This document shows positions 31,680-39,440 of a DNA stretch of 51,552 nucleotides, one piece after another. A program made the position numbers and the translations under genes. Each line of letters begins with the position of its first letter. Position 1 is the first letter of the stretch. A model generated the notes under the pieces. It ran no database searches and was not told the DNA's origin. It worked only from the letters and a program-made list of their open reading frames with translations. Source of the DNA: Streptomyces sp. CBMA29 (lineage in GTDB: Bacteria; Actinomycetota; Actinomycetes; Streptomycetales; Streptomycetaceae); NCBI RefSeq assembly GCF_014596445.1, contig NZ_MECL01000213.1:1-51552 (forward strand), given 5' to 3'.

Positions 31680-32572
31680 CATCCGAGCGGGTGTTCCTCA
31701 GCGGCCGGTTCGGGGGTGTCACCGGCCTGGAAGTGGGAGGCGGCCCACGAGGCGAGGAAGCGCAGGCCCTCGTGGGTTCGGCTGCCCGGCTCCGCTGTCC
31801 AGACGATGAGCTGCTGGTCGGGGTCGGTACTCGCGGTCAGGGTGTCCCAGTCCAGACTGAGGTCCCCTGCGACGGGATGGCGCAGGGCCTTGGTGCCCAC
31901 GCTGAGCGTGGCGACCTGATGGGTGGCCCACCACTGGCGGAACTGCTCGTCCTGCACGGACAGTTCACCGACCAGTTCGACGAGCCCCGGGTCGTCGGGG
32001 TACTTGGCGGCCTCCATCCGCAGCTGCGACACGCAGGTGCGCGCCACTTTCTCCCAGTCCGCGTAGAGCGATTTCATCGACGGATCGGTGAAGATGATCC
32101 GCACGTAATTCCGGTGCTTTTCCGGGATGGCCGAGAAATCGGTGATGAGCGCAGCGGCGAGCGAATTCCACGCGATGACATCCATACGACGGCCCATGAC
32201 AACGGCGGGTGTCGCACCGAGGTCGTCCAGAAGCCTTCGCAATTGCGGCTGGACTTTCTGCCGGGTGCGGCGGCGCGGTCGCGCGGGTGTCTTCCCGGCC
32301 AGCCCGAACAGGTAGTCGCGCTGGTCGTCGTCCAGCCGCAGCACCCAGGCCAGGGCGCCCAGCACGGACACCGAGGCATGGATACGGCCCTGCTCCAGCC
32401 GGGTGTAGTAGTCGGTGCTGATCGCGGCGAGCTGCGCCACTTCCTCCCGGCGCAGTCCGGGCACCCGCCGCGGTGTACCGGGGTCCGGCAGCCCCACGGC
32501 GCGCGGGCCGAGCTCGGCCCGCCTGGCCTTGAGGAACTCGCCCAGCTCATTCATGTGCGCGTCGCCCGTCAT
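31679..32572 (-). CDS. Second XRE regulator with MmyB-like ligand-binding domain
   Basis: A 297-residue paralogue of the convergent neighbour: RRVPGLRREEVAQLAAISTDYYTRLEQGR in the DNA-binding half and MDVIAWNSLAAALITDFSAI then KHRNYVRIIF in the ligand-binding half. Its tail is longer (EPAAEEHPLG). I chose ATG 32572 because GACAAT on the minus strand lies 7 nt upstream, fitting a leaderless start; ATG 32554 (MNELGEF) is the main alternative. The two copies differ widely, so this is an old duplication or separate acquisition. No SDR gene is next to this copy; its target is unknown. Confidence 0.9.
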   Translation of the reverse strand: MTGDAHMNELGEFLKARRAELGPRAVGLPDPGTPRRVPGLRREEVAQLAAISTDYYTRLEQGRIHASVSVLGALAWVLRLDDDQRDYLFGLAGKTPARPRRRTRQKVQPQLRRLLDDLGATPAVVMGRRMDVIAWNSLAAALITDFSAIPEKHRNYVRIIFTDPSMKSLYADWEKVARTCVSQLRMEAAKYPDDPGLVELVGELSVQDEQFRQWWATHQVATLSVGTKALRHPVAGDLSLDWDTLTASTDPDQQLIVWTAEPGSRTHEGLRFLASWAASHFQAGDTPEPAAEEHPLG

Positions 32573-32943
32573 GCCAGCCATTGTCGCACCGACGGCCCGC
32601 CGCGTGAGGGGGAGAGATTCCTCCCCGGATATTCTCTTCCCGTGTGCCGGTGCTCTCTTTCCGTATTCCCGTGAGGAATATGATCGCGCCGAAGGCCCTT
32701 GTCCGTGCCCGGCCGACCGCGCCGCGCGCCTGCGCCGCTCCCGTCTTCACCGCTCCCGCCTTCGTCCCTCCGGTCTTCGCCGCTCCCGCCCGCCGCTGAT
32801 CCACTCCGGGCGCGGTGCGACGAGCGCGGCCCGCTGACGACGACTGTCGACGTTTGTTTCTGTTTTCTTCGTTCGCCATATTGACCAAGAAGTGAACATG
32901 ACAACACACTGAACGCCATCCCCCCACGGTGAAGGGTTCAGTC
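32573..32943. other. 371-bp region upstream of the GH59 gene
   Basis: No credible gene. At 32720-32800 the bases repeat loosely as CGCTCCCGYCTTC units. Toward the GH59 gene the DNA becomes AT-rich and contains the promoter listed separately. The first 60 bases would hold the promoter of the minus-strand regulator. Confidence 0.5.
32881..32910 (+). promoter_or_regulatory. Promoter candidate for GH59 gene
   Basis: TTGACC at 32881-32886 and CACACT at 32905-32910 are 18 nt apart; transcription would start near 32917, leaving a 27-nt leader with GAAGGG at 32931-32936. Confidence 0.5.
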
Positions 32944-35706
32944 ATGTTACGAACATGGAGATTTGCCCCGTTGTGGGTCATGGGGCTGCTCATCGCACTG
33001 CTGACCGTCGGCGTCGCCCCGGCGAACGCGGCCACCACCACGATCACGGTGGACGGGACACAGGGCGGCCGGACCTTCGACGGCATCGGCGCCATCAGCG
33101 GCGGAGGCGGCAACTCCCGGCTGCTGACGGACTACCCGGCCGCGCAGCAGGCGCAGATCCTCGACTACCTGTTCAAGCCCGGCTACGGCGCGAACCTGCA
33201 ACTGCTGAAACTGGAGATCGGCGGCGACGCCAACTCCACCGACGGCTCGGAACCGTCGATCGAACACGTCAAGGGCCAGATCAACTGCGACGCCGGATAC
33301 GAATTCTGGCTCGCGGAACAGGCCAAGGCTCGCAATCCGAACATCGGTCTCTACGGCCTCGCCTGGGCCGCGCCCGGCTGGATCAACGGCGGCTTCTGGT
33401 CCACCGACACGATCAACTACCTGATCTCCTGGCTCGGCTGCGCCAAACAGCACGGGCTGACGATCACGTACCTCGGCGGCTGGAACGAACGCGGGCACGA
33501 CGCCAACTGGTACGTCCAACTGCGTGCGGCGCTGAACTCCGCCGGATACTCCGGTGTGCGACTCGTCGCCGACGACAGCGGCTGGGGCGTGGCCGACGAC
33601 ATGGCGAACAACGCCGCGTTCAACAACGCCGTCTCGATCATCGGCACGCACTACTCCTGCGCGGGCGGCGACGGCGGCAGCGCCGACACGTGCAGCAGCA
33701 CCGCCGCCGCGCAGAGCAACGGCAAGCCGCTGTGGGACAGCGAGAACGGCTCGCAGGACATGAACACCGGAGCCCCCGCCCTGATCAGGGCCATCACCCG
33801 CGGCTACACCGACGCCAAGATGGTCAGCTACTTCAACTGGCCGCTGCTCGCCGCGATCTACCCCAATCTGCCGTACAACACCGTCGGCCTGGCCACCGCC
33901 AACTCGCCCTGGTCGGGGAACTACACCATCGGCGCCAGCACGTGGGCGACCGCCCAGGTCACCCAGTTCACCCAGCCCGGCTGGAAGTTCATCGACTCCG
34001 CCTCCGGCTACCTCGGCGGCGCCGAGTCCAACGGCACCTATGTGACGATCAAGTCGAACACCACCTCCGACTACTCCACCGTGCTGGAGACCACGACCGC
34101 CACCGCCGCGCAGACCGCGAACTTCCACGTCCAGGGCGGTCTGTCCACCGGCGCCGTGCACGTCTGGGCCACCCAGGTGAACGCGCCGAGCGCGGCCACC
34201 TCCTTCGTCCACACGCAGGACATCACCCCGTCGGGCGGCTCGTACTCCCTGACCCTGCAACCCGGTTACGTCTACACGGTCACCACGACCACCGGCCAGG
34301 GCAAGGGCGCCGCCACCGGCCCTGCGGCGCACGCGTTGCCGCTGCCGTACTCCGACACCTTCGACGCCGTCGCCACCAACACCGAGGCCCGGTATCTCTC
34401 CGACATGCAGGGCTCCTTCGAGGCGCGGCCCTGCGCCGGCGGACGGTCGGGGCAGTGCGTGCAGCAGGTGGCGCCGGTCAAGCCGATCGAATGGCAGGAG
34501 GACTCCGACGCGTTCACCCTCGTCGGCGACACGACCTGGTCGAACTACACGGCCGGGGTCGACGTCAACCTCCAACAGGCGGGCACCGTGACCCTGTTGG
34601 GCCGGGCGGGTACCCAGTCGCGGCCCCAGAGCCACCAGGCCGCCTACCAGTTGCGGATCTCCAACACCGGAGCCTGGTCGATCGCCAAGAGCACCAGCGC
34701 GGGCAACCTCAGCACGCTGACGTCCGGCAGTCACGCCGCGCTCGCCCTCAACACCTGGCACACCGTGACGATCGGCTTCTCCGGCGACCAGATCACCGCG
34801 ACCCTCGACGGCGCCACCCTGGGCACCGTCAACGACAGCTCGTACACCAGCGGCCAGGTCGGCTTCGGTGTCGTCGGCTACCAGACCGACCAGTTCGACA
34901 ACCTCTCGATCACCCCGAAGGCCGCGGGCAACGTCAGCGGCTTCCTCAAGGACCGGCACTCCGGGATCTGCGCCGACGTGCCCGCCCGCAGCCAGACCAA
35001 CGGCACCGTGGTCACCCTGTGGGACTGCAACGGGGACACCAACCAGACCTGGACCGCCACCCCCGCCAAGCAGCTCATGGTCTACGGCACCAAGTGCCTG
35101 GACGCGGCGGGCGGCGGCACCGCGGACGGCACGGCCGTCGACATCTCCGACTGCACCGGCGGGACCGGTCAGCAGTGGAACGTCACCGCGGACGGCAGCG
35201 TCGTCAACGTCGGCTCCGGCAAGTGCCTCGACGTGACCGGTGCGGGAACCGCGAACAGCACCCCGCTCGAGCTGTGGACCTGCAACAACGGCGCCAACCA
35301 GAAGTGGGACCGCGGCGCCGTCGCGGCCTCCCTCACCGGCCAGGACTCCGGCCGCTGCGTGGACGTGCCCGCCGCCAGTCAGGCCGACGGCACGAAACCC
35401 GCGCTGTGGGACTGCAACCGCGGCAATCAGCAGACCTGGACGTCCACCGCCACCAACCAGTTGACCGTCTACGACACCAAGTGCCTGGGCGCCATCGGCC
35501 ACGCCACCGCGGACGGCACCGGCCTGGAGATCAACGCGTGCGACGGCAGCGCCGCCCAGCAATGGCGGGTCCGCTCCGACGGCACGGTCGTCAACGTGGC
35601 CTCCGGCACCTGCCTGGACGCCGTCGGCACGGGTACGGCCAACAGCACGCCGCTGGACATCTGGACCTGCAACAACGGCGGCAATCAGAAGTGGGCGCGC
35701 GACTGA
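32944..35706 (+). CDS. Secreted GH59 galactocerebrosidase-like enzyme with two ricin-B lectin modules
   Basis: A 920-residue secreted enzyme. Signal peptide ends near PANAA (30). The catalytic part closely follows animal beta-galactosylceramidase: RTFDGIGAISGGGGNSRLL, QILDYLFKPGYGANLQLLKL, GGWNERGHD with acid/base Glu182, and LWDSENGSQDMNTGA with nucleophile Glu267. A lectin-like beta-sandwich (about 455-655, SDTFDAVATNTEARYLSDMQ) follows as in that family. Two ricin-B (CBM13) modules at about 661-788 and 793-920 carry the QxW repeats (NQTWTA, QQWNV, NQKWD). It probably releases beta-galactose from plant or fungal glycans or glycolipids; the actual substrate is not known. GAAGGG precedes the ATG. 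Confidence 0.92.
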   Translation: MLRTWRFAPLWVMGLLIALLTVGVAPANAATTTITVDGTQGGRTFDGIGAISGGGGNSRLLTDYPAAQQAQILDYLFKPGYGANLQLLKLEIGGDANSTDGSEPSIEHVKGQINCDAGYEFWLAEQAKARNPNIGLYGLAWAAPGWINGGFWSTDTINYLISWLGCAKQHGLTITYLGGWNERGHDANWYVQLRAALNSAGYSGVRLVADDSGWGVADDMANNAAFNNAVSIIGTHYSCAGGDGGSADTCSSTAAAQSNGKPLWDSENGSQDMNTGAPALIRAITRGYTDAKMVSYFNWPLLAAIYPNLPYNTVGLATANSPWSGNYTIGASTWATAQVTQFTQPGWKFIDSASGYLGGAESNGTYVTIKSNTTSDYSTVLETTTATAAQTANFHVQGGLSTGAVHVWATQVNAPSAATSFVHTQDITPSGGSYSLTLQPGYVYTVTTTTGQGKGAATGPAAHALPLPYSDTFDAVATNTEARYLSDMQGSFEARPCAGGRSGQCVQQVAPVKPIEWQEDSDAFTLVGDTTWSNYTAGVDVNLQQAGTVTLLGRAGTQSRPQSHQAAYQLRISNTGAWSIAKSTSAGNLSTLTSGSHAALALNTWHTVTIGFSGDQITATLDGATLGTVNDSSYTSGQVGFGVVGYQTDQFDNLSITPKAAGNVSGFLKDRHSGICADVPARSQTNGTVVTLWDCNGDTNQTWTATPAKQLMVYGTKCLDAAGGGTADGTAVDISDCTGGTGQQWNVTADGSVVNVGSGKCLDVTGAGTANSTPLELWTCNNGANQKWDRGAVAASLTGQDSGRCVDVPAASQADGTKPALWDCNRGNQQTWTSTATNQLTVYDTKCLGAIGHATADGTGLEINACDGSAAQQWRVRSDGTVVNVASGTCLDAVGTGTANSTPLDIWTCNNGGNQKWARD

Positions 35707-35771
35707 CCGATGCCCTGATGCCCCGAAGCCCCGATGCCCAAGGCCGGTTCCGGCCGGTCCGCCGCGCGTGA

Positions 35772-35810
35772 GGCCGTCCCGGCGTCTGACACCCAGACGC
35801 CGGGACGGCC
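35772..35810 (+). terminator. Strong hairpin terminator after GH59 gene
   Basis: GGCCGTCCCGGCGTCTG (35772-35788) and its exact complement (35794-35810) form a 17-bp stem with a 5-nt loop, followed by CCTTCTTG, about 65 nt after the stop codon. Confidence 0.92.
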
Positions 35811-36029
35811 CCTTCTTGCCCCTGTTCGAGCGCCGCGGAGATCAACTGGACGTGCCCGCAAGGCGACTTGGCGTGAGTTTTGCCGATCGTTTGATTCCGC
35901 CTGCACCTACTCGCCGTGCTTGTCAGCACACTGTCAAGCACCACTGGTGCCACGCACCCCTCAGGGGCCACACACCCCTCCGGTCGCGCCGGTGACACCT
36001 GTACCGCGAGACCCGCGAGAAGGAGCAGC
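35811..36029 (+). promoter_or_regulatory. Upstream region of glutamic peptidase gene
   Basis: Together with the terminator this completes a 323-bp gene-free stretch. It contains an inverted repeat TGCTTG (35917-35922) and CAAGCA (35935-35940) overlapping a -35-like TTGTCA at 35920-35925, and a 14-bp direct repeat GCCACRCACCCCTC at 35949-35962 and 35967-35980. The -10 is not convincing. Confidence 0.4.
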
Positions 36030-36794
36030 ATGTCGGCAACAACGCGCATCACCGCCGTATCCGCCGTGGCCGCAGCAGTCCTGTCCGCCCTCGCGACCGC
36101 GCCGTCCGCGGTCGCCTCGGCCGACTCATCGGTCCGCCTCACCCCCATGGGCAGCCACCGCCTGATCGGCCCGAACAGCCGCATCGTGCACAGCACCAGT
36201 TCCAACTGGGCCGGTTACGCGGCCACCGGCTCCACCTTCACCAGCGTCTCCGCGAGCTGGGTCCAGCCGTCGGTGACCTGCACCAGCGCCACCACGTACT
36301 CCTCGTTCTGGATAGGTCTGGACGGCGACGGCAGCAACTCCGTGGAGCAAACTGGCACCGAGGCGGACTGCTCCGGCGGTCGCGCCGTGTACTCCTCGTG
36401 GTACGAGATGTACCCGGCCTATCCCGTGAACTACTCCAACGCGGTGAGCCCCGGCGACCACTTCACCTCGACGGTCTCCACCAACGGCAGCGGCTCGTTC
36501 ACGCTCACCCTCAGCGACACGACCAAGAACTGGACGAAGACCACCACGAAGACGCTCCAGGGCGCCTCCCTGGCCTCCGCCGAGATCATCGCCGAGGCAC
36601 CGTCCAGCTCCACCGGTGTCCTGCCGCTCGCGCACTTCAGCACCGCGTCCTTCACCAACGCCACCGCGAACGGCCAGGCGATCGGCAACTACGGCCCCGA
36701 CAAGATCAACATGGCCTCCGGCAGCACCACCAAGGCGACCACCTCCGCGCTCTCCGGCGGCAACGCCTTCAGCGTCACCTGGAACCACAGCTAG
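36030..36794 (+). CDS. Secreted G1-family glutamic peptidase (eqolisin)
   Basis: A 254-residue secreted protease. Signal peptide MSATTRITAVSAVAAAVLSA ends near SAVASA. A short pro-region precedes SSNWAGYAATGSTFTSVSAS. Compared with fungal scytalidoglutamic peptidase, the catalytic Gln is Gln107 (VEQTG) and the catalytic Glu is Glu189 (AEIIAEAP); the conserved WIGLDGDG and YSSWYEMYP are also present. G1 peptidases are best known from fungi and work at acid pH. AAGGAG precedes the ATG. A terminator-isolated single gene next to glycan-degrading genes, so a role in wall-protein breakdown is likely. Confidence 0.9.
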   Translation: MSATTRITAVSAVAAAVLSALATAPSAVASADSSVRLTPMGSHRLIGPNSRIVHSTSSNWAGYAATGSTFTSVSASWVQPSVTCTSATTYSSFWIGLDGDGSNSVEQTGTEADCSGGRAVYSSWYEMYPAYPVNYSNAVSPGDHFTSTVSTNGSGSFTLTLSDTTKNWTKTTTKTLQGASLASAEIIAEAPSSSTGVLPLAHFSTASFTNATANGQAIGNYGPDKINMASGSTTKATTSALSGGNAFSVTWNHS

Positions 36795-36882
36795 GACCAG
36801 TGCCGCGCGGACGCCCGCGCCGTACGGAATCCGGCACCCCGCACGGCTCCTCCGTCCGGATGACGTACCCACGTCAGCCGTA

Positions 36883-36931
36883 CCGCGAGGTGCCCGACAC
36901 GCCGCACGTCGGCGGGCCGGGCACCTCGCGG
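36883..36931. terminator. Hairpin terminator after glutamic peptidase gene
   Basis: A perfect 14-bp outer stem (36883-36896 with 36918-36931, core GCGAGGTGCCCG) encloses a 5-bp inner stem CGCCG/CGGCG. It lies about 90 nt after the peptidase stop and before the next small gene. Confidence 0.8.
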
Positions 36932-36970
36932 GTGGGATGGCGGGCGGCGGAACGGGCAGACGTAACCCTC

Positions 36971-37288
36971 ATGACCACCTATGTTGTGACCGTCCCCGGC
37001 ACATTCCTCGACGCGCCGACCGCCGAGGCCCGCTCGACGCTCGTACGGGCCCTGCGCCCCGTCGACCCGCAGAGCACCGACTTCGGCGAGGACGAGGAGC
37101 TGGACATCCTGACGATGTACGGCGACTCCAGCGCCTTCAGCGTGCGCGTCGCGGTCGACGCCGACAATCCGCCCGCCGCCGAGGGGGCCGCGCGCGACCT
37201 CGTCAACGAGGCGCTCGGCGTCGCGGGCTTCACCGAGGAGACCGCCCGGCTCGGCGACCCGGTCATCACCGGCATCGACGCGGAGTGA
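36971..37288 (+). CDS. Small conserved hypothetical protein
   Basis: A 105-residue cytosolic acidic protein: MTTYVVTVPGTFLDAPTAEA, then ELDILTMYGDSSAFSVRVAV and a C-terminal ARDLVNEALGVAGFTEETAR. The alternation of strands and helices suggests a compact alpha/beta fold. I do not recognise the family. Coding bias is strong. The ATG at 36971 lacks a clear ribosome-binding site. It is monocistronic between a terminator and a lipoprotein gene. Confidence 0.65.
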   Translation: MTTYVVTVPGTFLDAPTAEARSTLVRALRPVDPQSTDFGEDEELDILTMYGDSSAFSVRVAVDADNPPAAEGAARDLVNEALGVAGFTEETARLGDPVITGIDAE

Positions 37289-37411
37289 ACGGGCCCGCGG
37301 GGCGCGGCGGGCCGGTCCCTGACGACGATCCGCCGCCGCTGACCGCACGCCCGCGGATCTGAGTACGGGAACGCACCCGCCCGCCACCGCCCGGCGGGCA
37401 TGATCGTGGGC

Positions 37412-38008
37412 ATGACCCGAGTCCGAGCCCGAGGCCGCAGAGCCGCCCTTGTCCTCCCGCCGTCGCTGACCGTCGTGGCGGCGCTCGCGCTGGCCGGCTG
37501 CGGCACGCGGACCGTGGACAGCACGGGGGCCGAGGCGCCGTCCGGGCGGCCCGCAGTGGCCGCGACCTCCGCCTCCGCCTCGGCCTCGCCGACCGACGCG
37601 CTCTGCCCCGGCGAGACCCCGTCGCCGACGCCCATGGCCCCGGCCGTCACGGAGAACCCCGAGAACGGGCACTACGCCGAGAACCACGGCTTCATGGCGC
37701 CCCTGCCGCTGCACGGACAGCGCCGCTGCGACGGCCTGACCGAGGTCCGCCGCGTGACCGCGGCCCTCGAACCCCTGCGCGAGAAGGGCGACTTGAGCGC
37801 CGACCACGTCCGCGCCGGCCTCGTCGCCCTCGGCTATGCCCCCGACTCGATCAGCGTCTCGGCCTACGGCTCCACCTACGTGGGCTTCGTCGTCGACCAC
37901 ACCCCGATCTGCCTCAAGGGCGCGCTGAACACGGCCGTCACCGAGATCGACGCCTTCGCCGGCTACCCCGACGGCGCCGGCTGCCAGCAGCCGAAGGGCG
38001 GTCACTGA
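37412..38008 (+). CDS. Hypothetical lipoprotein
   Basis: A 198-residue protein with a signal peptide ending in ALALAGC (lipid-modified Cys near residue 31), a Ser/Ala/Pro-rich tether and a mature domain containing GHYAENHGFMAPLPLHGQRRC and GYAPDSISVSAYGSTYVGFVV with four cysteines that may form disulfides. No family recognised. The start lacks a ribosome-binding site and has CATGAT at 37399-37404, 7 nt upstream, consistent with a leaderless mRNA. Confidence 0.75.
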   Translation: MTRVRARGRRAALVLPPSLTVVAALALAGCGTRTVDSTGAEAPSGRPAVAATSASASASPTDALCPGETPSPTPMAPAVTENPENGHYAENHGFMAPLPLHGQRRCDGLTEVRRVTAALEPLREKGDLSADHVRAGLVALGYAPDSISVSAYGSTYVGFVVDHTPICLKGALNTAVTEIDAFAGYPDGAGCQQPKGGH

Positions 38009-38101
38009 ACGTCCACGGGTTCGTGAGGGCCGTCCGCCGCCGCGCCGCGTCAGCGGTAAATCCGGGGCGGTGCGACGGTCCGCCGCGTTAGCCTCCGCCG
38101 T

Positions 38102-38605
38102 ATGACCTGGCTGCCCGCTGACTTCGTCCACCCCGTCCGCGTCCCCCTGCCCGGCGGCCACCATCTGCGCCCGATCGCCGGATCCGACACCGCTCTCGAC
38201 TACCCCGCGGTGATGGGCTCGCGCGACCGTCTCTGGTCGATCTTCGGCCCGGCCTGGGGCTGGCCGCCCGCCGACATGACGTACGAGGCCGACCTCGCCG
38301 ACCTCGAACGGCACGAGACCGAGATCGCCGCGCACGAGTCCTTCAACTACGCGCTCTTCGACGACGCGAACACCGCCCTGCTCGGCTGTGTCTACATCGA
38401 CCCGCCGCAGAAGGCGGGCGCCGACGCCGAGATCTCGTGGTGGGTGGTGGACGACCGGGTGGGCACCGGCCTGGAACGGGCGCTGGACGCCCTGGTACCG
38501 CGCTGGATCGCGGAGGACTGGCCCTTCGAGCGCCCGCGCCACATCGGCCGCGACCTGTCGTGGAAGGAGTGGATCGCCCTGCCGGACCACTCGCCCGAGC
38601 CGTAG
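38102..38605 (+). CDS. GNAT-like N-acetyltransferase
   Basis: A 167-residue protein: HHLRPIAGSDTALDYPAVMG at the N-terminus, NYALFDDANTALLGCVYIDP (the beta-4 strand), ADAEISWWVVDDRVGTGLER, with a less canonical acetyl-CoA loop (VGTGLE) than the other GNATs in the window, and a C-terminus FERPRHIGRDLSWKEWIALP. Many actinobacterial proteins of this type are annotated as GNAT. No ribosome-binding site; TAGCCT at 38089-38094 is 7 nt before the ATG, so probably leaderless. Confidence 0.75.
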   Translation: MTWLPADFVHPVRVPLPGGHHLRPIAGSDTALDYPAVMGSRDRLWSIFGPAWGWPPADMTYEADLADLERHETEIAAHESFNYALFDDANTALLGCVYIDPPQKAGADAEISWWVVDDRVGTGLERALDALVPRWIAEDWPFERPRHIGRDLSWKEWIALPDHSPEP

Positions 38606-38680
38606 CCCCGCCTCGCCCCGGCCGGGCGCCTCCTCGGGCCGGGGCCGTACGCCCGCCCGCGGGCTGGCATGATCTCTGGC

Positions 38681-39433
38681 ATGGCAGAACGCATCATCGC
38701 CGCGTGTGACGGGGCATCGAAGGGGAATCCGGGACCGGCCGCATGGGCCTGGGTGATCGCCGACGGCACGGGGGAGCCCGACCGCTGGGAGGCGGGCCCG
38801 CTGGGCACGGCCACCAACAACGTCGCGGAACTCACCGCCCTGCTGCGGCTGTTGGAGACCGTCGACCCGGCCGTGCCGATGGAGATCCGGATGGACTCCC
38901 AGTACGCGATGAAGGCGGTCACCACCTGGCTGCCCGGCTGGAAGCGCAAGGGCTGGAAGACCGCCGCGGGCAAGCCCGTAGCCAACCAGGAACTGGTCGC
39001 GGGCATCGACGCGCTGCTCACCGGCCGTGACATCGAGTTCAGGTACGTCCCCGCCCACCAGGTCGACGGCGACCGGCTCAACGACTACGCCGACCGCGCG
39101 GCCAGCAACACGGCCGTCGCCCAGCAAGCCACGGGCACCCGCTACGACTCCCCGCCGCCGCCCCGCAACCCCGACACCCCCCGCGCCTCGTCCGCCCCCA
39201 AGCGCAAGCCCGCCGGAAGCGGTAACGGGACCGGCAGCGGGACCGGCAACGGCAGCGGGACCGGGACAGCGAGCGGCGCCGCCGGCACCAAGTCCACCTC
39301 CTCGCGCACCCTCAACGCGAAATTCCCCGGCCGCTGCCGCTGCGGCCGCTCCTACGCCGCGGGCGAGCCGATTGCCAAGAACCCCGACGGCTGGGGCCAC
39401 CCGGAGTGCCGCGACCAGGACGGAACGCGGTAG
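38681..39433 (+). CDS. Ribonuclease HI with C-terminal zinc-binding tail
   Basis: A 250-residue enzyme that cuts RNA in RNA-DNA hybrids. The RNase HI domain (1-145) has the metal-binding carboxylates Asp10 (CDGASKGNPGPAAWAW), Glu50 (NNVAELTAL), Asp72 (MDSQYAM) and Asp138 (NDYADRAA), plus His126. A Gly/Ser/Thr linker (about 178-208) leads to a 35-residue tail, FPGRCRCGRSYAAGEP and then GWGHPEC, with Cys219, Cys221, His240 and Cys243 as likely zinc ligands. The start at 38681 has CATGAT 7 nt upstream and no ribosome-binding site, so it looks leaderless. Convergent with the nitric-oxide synthase gene (7 nt gap). Confidence 0.92.
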   Translation: MAERIIAACDGASKGNPGPAAWAWVIADGTGEPDRWEAGPLGTATNNVAELTALLRLLETVDPAVPMEIRMDSQYAMKAVTTWLPGWKRKGWKTAAGKPVANQELVAGIDALLTGRDIEFRYVPAHQVDGDRLNDYADRAASNTAVAQQATGTRYDSPPPPRNPDTPRASSAPKRKPAGSGNGTGSGTGNGSGTGTASGAAGTKSTSSRTLNAKFPGRCRCGRSYAAGEPIAKNPDGWGHPECRDQDGTR

Positions 39434-39440
39434 CGCCGGA

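Noticed and set aside
32947..35562. 871-codon minus-strand open frame opposite the GH59 gene
   Set aside because: Composition is low-complexity Gly/Val/Asp/Arg with no recognisable domain; it mirrors the GH59 codon bias.
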